From Planctomycetaceae bacterium (GTDB lineage: Bacteria > Planctomycetota > Planctomycetia > Planctomycetales > Planctomycetaceae), in NCBI GenBank assembly GCA_020426085.1, contig JAGQQP010000007.1, positions 1 through 23,817 on the forward strand: a stretch of 23,817 nt of DNA, read 5' to 3'. Shown in pieces: positions 16,880 to 23,355 of this stretch. Position 1 is the stretch's first letter; the number at the start of each line of letters is the position of its first letter. The notes below the pieces were generated by a model, which ran no database searches, was not told the DNA's origin, and saw nothing but the letters and a program-made list of their open reading frames with translations. Made by a program: the position numbers and the translations under genes.

Positions 16880-17686
16880 TTAGAAAACGGAGATCCTCGT
16901 ACCCTCACTCAAAATGCGAACTGGTTGTGTTTTATTCATCACTTTCCCCCAGCGGCGTCTCGTTGCAGGCGTCAATTTCGTAATAGCATAAAATGAGTCG
17001 AACCAGTGGTTGCGGGCAGCCATCCCGTTCAGTTCAGGCAGATCCCAATGGGAGAGAATGGTTTTCCAGAGGCTGACTCGCTGAGAATAGCGATAGTGGA
17101 TCGGATCGAATCCATACCATTCCTGCGGTGCAGATACGACTGAAATCTGGTCCTGGTCTGCCAATGCTGACAGGCTCTGATTCAAATCGCGGACTTTACT
17201 TTTGAGGTCAGCCAGTGATGCTGGATTGTTTGGGAAAAACAGACGTCGTGTCAGCTCAAATCGCAGCGAAGAGAGCCTCCCCAGACTTGCTTCCGGCAGC
17301 AGCGTGATTGTGATTTGTGTCTGATGTTCCCTGAGTTGCTGAATACAGTGTTCGACCCAGCCCAGAATTGTTTCAGCGGATTGCCCGTAAATCAGATCGT
17401 TGCCAATGTCAGTTAGTAATGCTCGAGGAGTTGTGTTGCCAGAGAGTGCAGGCCGGAATGCGTCCCAGAGTTCACAGCGGGTGATTCCGGGCAAGCCGCG
17501 ATAGAGAACACGACTCCAGTTACCATAAGATCGTCCGTGTCCCATTGCCGTGTAAATATCCAGAGGAGTTTTCAGGGAAGATTGCAACAGTCGGAGGATC
17601 AGCGGGAAATCGCGTGTCAGATTACTGGCCCCAAGTAAAATGATCGGGGGGCTGTTATGAGAGATCTCTCTCGGAGCTGAAGTCAT
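16880..17686 (-). CDS. SGNH/GDSL hydrolase-like protein
   Basis: The 268-residue protein lacks a signal peptide. It shows a diverged set of SGNH blocks in order: LLGASNLTR with Ser21 in the block I position, MGHGRSYGNW (Gly, block II), TDIGNDLIYG with Asn96-Asp97 (block III) and GFDPIHYRY with Asp194 and His197 (block V, DxxH). The spacing fits an alpha/beta esterase fold of this superfamily. Block I reads GASN rather than GDSx. Enzymes of this kind deacylate esters, lipids or cell-wall sugars; the substrate here is unknown. It lies between tig and the giant membrane protein gene on the same strand. The ATG at 17684-17686 has no obvious Shine-Dalgarno. The fold assignment is by motif reading and is moderately sure. 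Confidence 0.65.
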   Translation of the reverse strand: MTSAPREISHNSPPIILLGASNLTRDFPLILRLLQSSLKTPLDIYTAMGHGRSYGNWSRVLYRGLPGITRCELWDAFRPALSGNTTPRALLTDIGNDLIYGQSAETILGWVEHCIQQLREHQTQITITLLPEASLGRLSSLRFELTRRLFFPNNPASLADLKSKVRDLNQSLSALADQDQISVVSAPQEWYGFDPIHYRYSQRVSLWKTILSHWDLPELNGMAARNHWFDSFYAITKLTPATRRRWGKVMNKTQPVRILSEGTRISVF

Positions 17687-17833
17687 CGTTGCATGGCACC
17701 TGTCGTGTATCTTGATCTAATAAACTCAAAGTCAGGCTGTTATTTTAATCGATTCTGTCTGTTCGGATAGACCGATTATCGTTTTGGCAACGCAACTGGA
17801 CTCACATGCAAGAGACGGAAGCAGACTCCTGTA

Positions 17834-17870
17834 GAAATAAAAAAGCGACACTGAATGAACAGTGTCGCTT
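17834..17870 (-). terminator. Intrinsic terminator of tig
   Basis: An 11-bp perfect stem, AAGCGACACTG (17843-17853) with CAGTGTCGCTT (17860-17870), has a 6-nt loop. On the minus strand it is followed by TTTTTTATTT. It lies 36 bp after the tig stop codon. Confidence 0.92.
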
Positions 17871-17905
17871 CGGAAAAATCAATTTTAAGAAGTCTGACGA
17901 GGAGT

Positions 17906-19366
17906 TTATTCTTCGTCTGCTTCTTCAGTCTCTTCTTCTGCAGCAGAAGCAGCGAAGCTGGGGCAGACTGAACGTGCCACTGCAGAGATTTTATTCTCTT
18001 CCTGTGGTTTCATTTCGACATCGGTGTATTCTGCTTTTTCCAGAATAACATCGACGGCTTTACGTTCACGCAGTTGTGCTTCCAGGTTCTCGATCATGCC
18101 GGATTTGACCATGCGGGCCCGGATTCGGCGTGGGCTTTCACCCTGTTGCATTGCCATGTAGTAAATTTCCATGTCAATTTCAGAGGGCTGTACTTCGAGG
18201 TTTTCTGTCGTCGCGATTTTGTCGAGTACAAAGTGTTCCTTCAGAGCCTGGCGGGTTGAAGAAATCGCTTTCTGTCGCAATTCATTTTCACGAGCCTGGA
18301 TGTCCTGACGGGAGAATCCAGCCTGTTGCATTTCCAGAATTTCACGACGCAGAGCGTTTTCAACCTGCTTGGAGACGAGAGTTTCGGGCAGATCCCAGTC
18401 GGCAGATTCTGTGATTTTGTCCAGAACCTGAGAACGGGTTGACTGACGCTGTTCGTAAGTCAGCTGGCGTTCCAGAATATTTTTCACTTCTTCCCGTAGC
18501 TCTTCTTCGGATTCAGCACCAATCCGTTCCAGCAGCTCTTCGTTGATTTCCGGTGTCTTGATGAACTTGACACTCTTTACTGTAAACAGAGCTTTGACTT
18601 TTTCGCCCCGCATTTCGATCTGATCTGCTTCACCGGAAACTTCTACTTCTGTTTCGCGGGTATCACCAGTCTTGACGCCAGCCATCAGCTCACCAAAGTT
18701 TGTGATCTCGGCATCACGGAGACGCAAAACAGGACGCAGTGGAACAACCAACTCGGCGATTTCACTGAGGTGTTTGCCATCGTGTTCAAATTTGATGGAA
18801 AGCTCGATGTAGTCTTCTTTTTCAGCGGCCCCTTTGCGCTCTTCCATTTCGCCGTATTGGCCGAGGAAGCGTTTCAGGTAATCATCAACGTCCTTGTCTC
18901 CGATCTCACGTGAAGGACGTTCCAGTTTCAGACCTTTGTATTCAGGAAGTTTGAAATCGGGGCGAACTTCTACTTCAAATTCGAAAGTGAATTCACCTTC
19001 TTCGGGGATTTCCAGGCTTTCCACATCAATGGTCGGCTCGTTGATTGGATCAAGATCATTGTCTTCTGCAATCAGTTCCAGGCTTTCCATCAAGACGCGT
19101 TGTTTAACCTGGTCAGAAAGCTCCTGACGAAAGCGTTTCTCGATCAACTTGGTAGGTACATGGCCTACACGGAAACCGGGGACAGTTGCCTGATCACCTA
19201 ACTCCGAGACTGACTCTGAGTAAAAATGGTCAATATCAGCGCGAGGAACCGTTACGGTTACATGTTTTTTACAGGGACCAACCTCATCGATTTTGGCGGT
19301 CACGGACATCTTGTACTCGCCATCCGCTGAGACGGTTTCTTCTGTTGTTGCGAGTTCGTCAGACAC
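17906..19366 (-). CDS. tig: Trigger factor (ribosome-bound chaperone)
   Basis: The 486-residue product is trigger factor, which docks at the ribosomal exit tunnel and folds nascent chains. The ribosome-binding signature VPGFRVGHVPTKLIEKRF is at residues 62-79 (GFRxGxxP). The N-terminal domain is followed by a linker and a PPIase-type segment around 165-255 that is diverged from FKBP. Then come the long C-terminal helical arms (INEELLERIGAESEEELREEVKNILERQL; later RQALKEHFVLDKIA). The end is strongly acidic (EEETEEADEE), and the length is greater than the E. coli protein (432). The start is GTG 19364-19366 with AAGGA 7 nt upstream. It lies downstream of tRNA-Gly on the same strand and ends at a strong terminator. 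clpP, a frequent partner of tig, is not adjacent. Confidence 0.95.
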   Translation of the reverse strand: MSDELATTEETVSADGEYKMSVTAKIDEVGPCKKHVTVTVPRADIDHFYSESVSELGDQATVPGFRVGHVPTKLIEKRFRQELSDQVKQRVLMESLELIAEDNDLDPINEPTIDVESLEIPEEGEFTFEFEVEVRPDFKLPEYKGLKLERPSREIGDKDVDDYLKRFLGQYGEMEERKGAAEKEDYIELSIKFEHDGKHLSEIAELVVPLRPVLRLRDAEITNFGELMAGVKTGDTRETEVEVSGEADQIEMRGEKVKALFTVKSVKFIKTPEINEELLERIGAESEEELREEVKNILERQLTYEQRQSTRSQVLDKITESADWDLPETLVSKQVENALRREILEMQQAGFSRQDIQARENELRQKAISSTRQALKEHFVLDKIATTENLEVQPSEIDMEIYYMAMQQGESPRRIRARMVKSGMIENLEAQLRERKAVDVILEKAEYTDVEMKPQEENKISAVARSVCPSFAASAAEEETEEADEE

Positions 19367-19493
19367 GGTCCAATCCTTTTCTTTTACTTGTGTGTTGGAA
19401 ACAGCAATGGGGCATTACCTAAAGTCGGCACTCAATCTGAGGGTGGCAGCAGCCAGCTGCGACGTGCATATTGGGTGATACTACTTAAAGTAT

Positions 19494-19524
19494 GAAAAGC
19501 CCCGCATTCAATATGATGGGGGCT
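19494..19524 (-). terminator. Hairpin with T-run downstream of tRNA-Gly
   Basis: AGCCCC-G-CAT (19498-19507) pairs with ATGGGGGCT (19516-19524) with one bulged G and an 8-nt loop. On the minus strand it is followed by TTTTC. It lies between tRNA-Gly and tig, so it may end or attenuate transcription from the tRNA promoter into tig. Confidence 0.45.
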
Positions 19525-19561
19525 CGGTTTCTGTCCCTGAGATTCTGCATGCGAAAAAAAG

Positions 19562-19633
19562 AGCGGGTGAAGGGATTTGAACCCTCGACAGCCACGTTGG
19601 CAACGTGGTGCTCTACCACTGAGCTACACCCGC
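19562..19633 (-). tRNA. tRNA-Gly (GCC anticodon)
   Basis: The minus strand folds as a complete cloverleaf. The acceptor stem is GCGGGTG/CACCCGC. The D arm is GCTC-AGTGGTA-GAGC, the anticodon arm CCACG-TTGCCAA-CGTGG with GCC in the loop centre, the variable loop CTGTC, and the T arm GAGGG-TTCAAAT-CCCTT. The discriminator is U, normal for bacterial tRNA-Gly. The CCA end is not encoded: the next bases on the minus strand are CTTTTTTT, so CCA must be added enzymatically and the T-run can help termination. Confidence 0.97.
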
Positions 19634-20221
19634 GAGTCGGCCTGTACCTGACCTTTAGTGAATATGTCACCATCGGTAGCGGTACTTGCTTCCTGTGCCT
19701 CAGATTATGTCTTGTTATCCGCTGAGGTCAAGAGTACGAGCGGAAGTAAATCGTGGATATCAGACACTTTTTTGATTTTTTGCAGTGAAACCATTTTCTC
19801 TATGGTTCATTCAAACAGACTCTGTCAATTGAATTAATTATACGGTCTTCCTGCAGGGATCACTTCAAACAGTTGGTACCCGTGTTGTTATTTCCCCACG
19901 TGTTGCATTGAGGCATCTTTGCGCTAACTGAATGCTCTTTAACGGGTTAAGTGTATTCAGCGGTCTGGTGTTCCATCCATGTTGCTTTTTTGCCTCAAAC
20001 GGCTCTGCCCCGTTTCCGCTTCATTTTAGAAAATCTCTTCCTGGGTTACTTTTTTTATCTCCCTTTACAGTAACCACTTACGCTTCCGATTCTGAACAGT
20101 TTGTAAAAAAAGATTTACGGTCTGGCACCTTTGGTATTCAGCTTGCTTTACATCTCATTATCAACTTTGAAACACAAACAACTCGATGCAAACCTTTCAT
20201 ACCACTTTGGAGACTACCACG
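19634..20221. other. 588-bp region between tRNA-Gly and the pilin-like pair
   Basis: The left part holds the tRNA promoter. The rest (about 19740-20221) is T-rich on the plus strand and carries no ORF that I believe. It is the leader and promoter region of the tandem pilin-like genes. No -10/-35 pair with good spacing stands out. The length suggests a long 5' UTR or regulatory sites. Confidence 0.45.
19704..19731 (-). promoter_or_regulatory. Candidate sigma-70 promoter for tRNA-Gly
   Basis: On the minus strand, TTGACC (19731-19726), a 16-nt spacer and CATAAT (19709-19704) form a near-consensus promoter about 70 bp before the tRNA 5' end. Confidence 0.5.
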
Positions 20222-20500
20222 ATGAAAAACATTATCAACCAACTGATCAACGACGAAGCCGGCTTCATTGTTTCTGCAGAACTCGTACTCATCTCCAGCA
20301 TCGCTGTGCTGGCCATGATTGTCGGACTGTCTGAAGTCGCCAACAACATCAATAACGAACTGGAAGATGTCGGCAGTGCCTTCTCCAGTATCGATCAGTC
20401 TTACAAACTCAGCTACTCGCACGGTCACAAAGCCTGCACCGATGGCAGCAGCTTCCACGACTGCCCCGACTTCTGCTCAGGTCAGTGGGACGTGCAGTAA
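20222..20500 (+). CDS. Small Flp/type IV pilin-like protein, copy 1
   Basis: The 92-residue product starts at ATG 20222 with GGAG 9 nt upstream. It has a short positive leader, then NDEAG-FIVSAELVLIS (Gly14, Phe15, Glu20) and a hydrophobic helix to about residue 36. This resembles the DExG-processing region and N-terminal helix of Flp/Tad and type IV prepilins, with Gly before Phe as in prepilin-peptidase sites. The acidic Glu is at +6 rather than the usual +5. After the helix come LEDVGSAFSSIDQSY and HGHKACTDGSSFHDCPDFC. Cys72 and Cys85 are shared with copy 2 and could form a disulfide. It is probably exported or membrane-inserted. Pilin identity is an inference: no secretion ATPase or prepilin peptidase is in the window. 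Confidence 0.8.
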   Translation: MKNIINQLINDEAGFIVSAELVLISSIAVLAMIVGLSEVANNINNELEDVGSAFSSIDQSYKLSYSHGHKACTDGSSFHDCPDFCSGQWDVQ

Positions 20501-20556
20501 TCCTTCCGCTGAATTCTTAAACAACCCCGAAACGTGCTTTCTTTCCGACGACAACC

Positions 20557-20585
20557 GCCTGCAGGGCTTCACCACCCCTGCAGGC
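20557..20585 (+). other. Intergenic stem-loop between the two pilin-like genes
   Basis: GCCTGCAGGG (20557-20566) pairs perfectly with CCCTGCAGGC (20576-20585) around a 9-nt loop. No T-run follows. It may stabilise the upstream mRNA after processing or partially terminate, giving different amounts of the two proteins. Confidence 0.65.
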
Positions 20586-20638
20586 TCCGAAACACCCGAA
20601 ACAAAAATGAACCAATTCTCTTTCCGGAGTCCATCATC

Positions 20639-20962
20639 ATGAAAACTATGCTGATCCGTTTAATGAACGACGAGGCCGGCTTTATAGTCTCGTCCGAGTT
20701 AGTCCTGATTTCCACCATCGCCGTGCTGGCCATGATTGTCGGGCTGAGTGAAGTCGCCCATGGCGTCAACCAGGAACTGGAAGATGTCGGGAGTGCCTTC
20801 GGGCGGATTAACCAGAGCTTCTATGTTGCAGGAGCTCACGGCCATAAAGCCTGTGTCGACGGCAGCAGTTTCCATGATCAGGCAGACTACTGCGATGGCG
20901 AGAACGATATCGTCTGCGACCGTTCTCCACGCAATGAAGGTAACAGCTACTATTACTATTAG
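20639..20962 (+). CDS. Small Flp/type IV pilin-like protein, copy 2
   Basis: The 107-residue product starts at ATG 20639 with GGAG 9 nt upstream, the same spacing as copy 1. It aligns with copy 1 without gaps from residue 1 to Cys85: NDEAG-FIVSSELVLIS, the helix IAVLAMIVGLSEVA, ELEDVGSAF and HGHKACVDGSSFHD. It then differs, with a unique C-terminal tail (CDGENDIVCDRS and a Tyr run ending in YYYY). Cys72 and Cys85 are conserved and there is a third Cys near 93. This is a tandem duplication that has diverged at the C-terminus. A major/minor pilin pair or an adhesive surface protein are possible roles; none is shown by the sequence. Confidence 0.82.
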   Translation: MKTMLIRLMNDEAGFIVSSELVLISTIAVLAMIVGLSEVAHGVNQELEDVGSAFGRINQSFYVAGAHGHKACVDGSSFHDQADYCDGENDIVCDRSPRNEGNSYYYY

Positions 20963-21023
20963 GATGTGAAATGAGTTTCCGTGACGGAAGCAGGCTTGCA
21001 TCGAGGCGGAGGTCTCCACCTCA

Positions 21024-21058
21024 GGCACTCTCATCGAACCGGTGAGAGTGCCTTTTTT
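21024..21058 (+). terminator. Intrinsic terminator of the pilin-like operon
   Basis: GGCACTCTCA (21024-21033) and TGAGAGTGCC (21043-21052) form a perfect 10-bp stem with a 9-nt loop followed by TTTTTT. Two smaller hairpins precede it: TTCCG-TGA-CGGAA at 20977-20989 and a GAGG/CCTC-closed one near 21003-21022. Confidence 0.93.
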
Positions 21059-21064
21059 ATGTGC

Positions 21065-22084
21065 TTATTTGGGAAAGAAATCGGCAAGGTTCACAACGGT
21101 TTCCGTACGTGCAGAATAGTCCAAAGCATTCAGCACACGTTGGGTGTTGATTCCCAGGTCGGGCCATTGCTGTTCCAGGTGGCCTGAGCGAATGATATTA
21201 CAGAAATGATCGATCATGCAGGTTTCCTGCAATGGATTTTCTGTTTCATACTTCGTGGAATTCCCCAGAGAGTCAATGACTTGAAATTGTGGTTTGGTGT
21301 TTTCCCAGGGACGCGTGAAATCGTTACAGACCAGGGAAGCTTTCGTTCCTGCCAGTTCGAACCATTTACGCATGCTGACATCAAATCCACAGTCAAAGGA
21401 TGCGATGCGATCTTTACTGAACCACATGATTCCGGAAAAGTTGTAGTCCACATCATTATAGGGCCGTGCTGTTCCAAAAACTTTTTGTGGCAGTTCATTG
21501 AAAGCCCACAGGCTGGCTCCTATGCAATACCATCCCAGGTCACCAAGTGAACCACCCCCGAGGTTTCGCTGTAACCGGAGATCATTTTCCGGGACAGTGT
21601 CCCAACAGAAAGTGAACGAGGAAGTCAGGCGGCGGTGTTCTCCGAGCGCATCACTGCGGATCAGTTCCAGCATCTTTTTCGCACGCGGATGGTGATACCA
21701 CATGACCCCATCCATGAGTTGTACTTCATTTTCCAGACAAACACGTCGCATTTCACGTGCCTGATTCACATTCAATGCCAGTGGTTTTTCACAGAGTACG
21801 TGTTTGCCGGCTTTTGCGGCACGGACAGTCCATTCGCCATGAAGTGATGGGGGAAGAGGAATGTAGACCGCGTCAATTTCAGGATCATGCAGCAGTGCTT
21901 CATAACTGCCTACACTGCGTTTTACCCTATGTTTCTTTGCCCAGGCAGATGCTTTTTCAGGATCGCGGCTTGCGACACAGGTTAATTCTGCATTTTCTGC
22001 TTGATGAATGGCAACGCTGATTTTCTCTGCAATACGAGCTGTACCCAGGATTCCCCAGCGCACAGTTCGGTTTGAGTCCCTCAT
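21065..22084 (-). CDS. Gfo/Idh/MocA family NAD(P)-dependent oxidoreductase
   Basis: The 339-residue protein starts with the Rossmann loop WGILGTARIAEK (residues 10-21), then VASRDPEKASAWAKKH, YIPLPPSLHGEW and the family's EKP motif at 99-101 (CEKPLALN, catalytic-type Lys100). The C-terminal alpha/beta domain has the GGGSLGDLGWYCIG block, where family members place substrate-binding residues. The length is normal. Enzymes of this group oxidise or reduce sugars, inositols or trans-dihydrodiols; the likeness is to glucose-fructose oxidoreductase and dihydrodiol dehydrogenase types, without a certain substrate. No signal peptide, so it is cytoplasmic. It is a single gene, convergent with the pilin-like operon, ending 6 bp after that operon's T-run. 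Confidence 0.92.
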   Translation of the reverse strand: MRDSNRTVRWGILGTARIAEKISVAIHQAENAELTCVASRDPEKASAWAKKHRVKRSVGSYEALLHDPEIDAVYIPLPPSLHGEWTVRAAKAGKHVLCEKPLALNVNQAREMRRVCLENEVQLMDGVMWYHHPRAKKMLELIRSDALGEHRRLTSSFTFCWDTVPENDLRLQRNLGGGSLGDLGWYCIGASLWAFNELPQKVFGTARPYNDVDYNFSGIMWFSKDRIASFDCGFDVSMRKWFELAGTKASLVCNDFTRPWENTKPQFQVIDSLGNSTKYETENPLQETCMIDHFCNIIRSGHLEQQWPDLGINTQRVLNALDYSARTETVVNLADFFPK

Positions 22085-22439
22085 AAGATGTGTTCCAAAG
22101 CGGTATGAAATAAGATTTATGAAAAAAAATTTGAAATCTTCAAACCAAATCGTTATTGTTGAGAGAGTGAGCAGCCTGTCTTTTTTGATTATTCAATTCT
22201 TATTTTCACGTAGAATCTGCTCAATATCACAGACTTTTCAGGTTCTGTAAAGTGATCGTCGTTCAGTTAACCTGTCAGATTTTAAGTCGCGCTCATATCA
22301 CTATTCAAATTCATCGCGCTTGACGAGGCAAACACTTTTCTTGTGTGCATGCCTTGAACATATGCGTTCTAAAAATGCGTTCGCATTGAACACTATTATC
22401 AAATCACCAGCTGTGTGATGTGGTAGACAGGAGTTGAAA
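22085..22439. other. Divergent intergenic region with repeated ATGCGTTC elements
   Basis: This 355-bp AT-rich stretch between the oxidoreductase and the secreted-protein gene has no supportable ORF. About 50-90 bp before the plus-strand gene it contains ATGCGTTC twice (22362-22369 and 22375-22382). The second copy lies in a perfect inverted repeat AATGCG-TT-CGCATT (22374-22387), and GAAC-N6-GTTC spans the first. TTGACG at 22320-22325 is a possible -35 box without a good -10. Confidence 0.4.
22429..22433 (+). promoter_or_regulatory. Shine-Dalgarno site that decides ATG 22440
   Basis: AGGAG is 6 nt before ATG 22440. The in-frame TTG at 22434 touches this site directly and cannot be the start. 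Confidence 0.75.
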
Positions 22440-23297
22440 ATGATCAAACGAATACAATTGCCAGTCGTTTTGGGAATCGTGTTGTTGCTGTGCAGCACTT
22501 CCATCGCACCCGTCAATGGCACACCTAAAAAGGGGCCTATGACAACACTGAGTCTTCATCCGGATGCACCTCAGGTGGATCTGTTTGAGGGAATAGAAAA
22601 ACAGCAACTGGGTGCCCGCGTTTATCCCATGAGTGCTTACAGTTCATCCGTCTTTATTTCCAATCTGACAACAGAGCCTCTCACGGTAAAAGTTCCTGCT
22701 GCTGTTTCTTCCGTGCATATTCTGGCGCAGGCGGGACCAAATCCGGGGTTGTTGCAACCATTGCAGGGAGGTCAGCAGACTCAGGTGGGAGACAGTCAGG
22801 CTGTGGGAGGCAACCTGAATCCTGTTGGAAATAATCAGAACTTTGATTTCAATGGGTTGTTTACTATTCCACCTGAAAAAACTGTGAAATTAAAACTCAG
22901 TTCCGTTTGTCTGGAACATGGTAAACCCTGTCCCTCCAGTTTAAAAACTTACGAGCTACGGCCCATTGAATCCCAGGTTAAGGACAAAGCGCTCGTGATG
23001 GTACTGCAGAAGTACAATCCGAAACGTGATGATCTCGAAATGGTACAGGCAATTGCCTGGCATCTGAGCAGTCATCTGAGCTGGCAGGAACTAGCCAGCA
23101 AGAAGAAACATCAGACAGTGGGTGGTGGTGTTTCCTATTTCACTCCTGCGCAGTTGATTGCAGCGAAAAAAGTAGTAGAACTTGCCAGGATTGAATCCCA
23201 TAAACTGGCAGCGCAGGAAACGAATTCATTTTCGGATTCGAAAGCGGATGCAGACGCGCGTCCTGTATTGACTCGAGTGCGTCAGGAGCGACGATAA
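22440..23297 (+). CDS. Secreted or membrane-anchored protein of unknown function
   Basis: The 285-residue product has an N-terminal signal (basic MIKR, then hydrophobic residues 6-25), so it is exported. I do not recognise the family. The mature part begins with a beta-rich region (SSSVFISNLTTEPLTVKVPAAVSSVHILAQ) that may form an Ig-like or DUF11-like sandwich. A Gln/Asn/Gly-rich low-complexity stretch follows at about 100-138 (PGLLQPLQGGQQTQ to NNQNFDFNG), then a segment with two Cys (VCLEHGKPCPSS) that could pair. The C-terminal half is helical (LVMVLQKYN, MVQAIAWHLSSHLSWQELA, PAQLIAAKKVVELARIE). Export, beta-domain and paired cysteines suggest a periplasmic or envelope role. It is a single gene, convergent with ettA. 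Confidence 0.85.
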   Translation: MIKRIQLPVVLGIVLLLCSTSIAPVNGTPKKGPMTTLSLHPDAPQVDLFEGIEKQQLGARVYPMSAYSSSVFISNLTTEPLTVKVPAAVSSVHILAQAGPNPGLLQPLQGGQQTQVGDSQAVGGNLNPVGNNQNFDFNGLFTIPPEKTVKLKLSSVCLEHGKPCPSSLKTYELRPIESQVKDKALVMVLQKYNPKRDDLEMVQAIAWHLSSHLSWQELASKKKHQTVGGGVSYFTPAQLIAAKKVVELARIESHKLAAQETNSFSDSKADADARPVLTRVRQERR

Positions 23298-23327
23298 AAA
23301 AAACAGGGGACTTTAAAAGTCCCCTGT
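23295..23327 (-). terminator. Intrinsic terminator of ettA, possibly shared
   Basis: An 11-bp perfect stem (23303-23313 with 23317-23327; ACAGGGGACTT/AAGTCCCCTGT) with a 3-nt loop is followed on the minus strand by eight T. It sits between convergent genes; on the plus strand the T content after it is poor, so it mainly serves ettA. Confidence 0.9.
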
Positions 23328-23355
23328 CTGATTTCAATTCTGGTCAGTTTTAGAT

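Noticed and set aside
20123..20146. TGGCAC...TTGC resembling a sigma-54 promoter before the pilin-like operon
   Set aside because: The GG to GC spacing is about 18 nt, not the required 10, so it cannot work as a -24/-12 promoter.
19932..20225. 97-codon plus-strand ORF whose stop overlaps the first pilin-like start (ATGA)
   Set aside because: No ribosome site, low-complexity unlike any protein I know, and T-rich leader composition; the overlap is probably chance.
22301..22522. 73-codon minus-strand ORF over the start of the secreted protein gene
   Set aside because: Overlaps the well-supported start and ribosome site of the plus-strand gene; no motifs.
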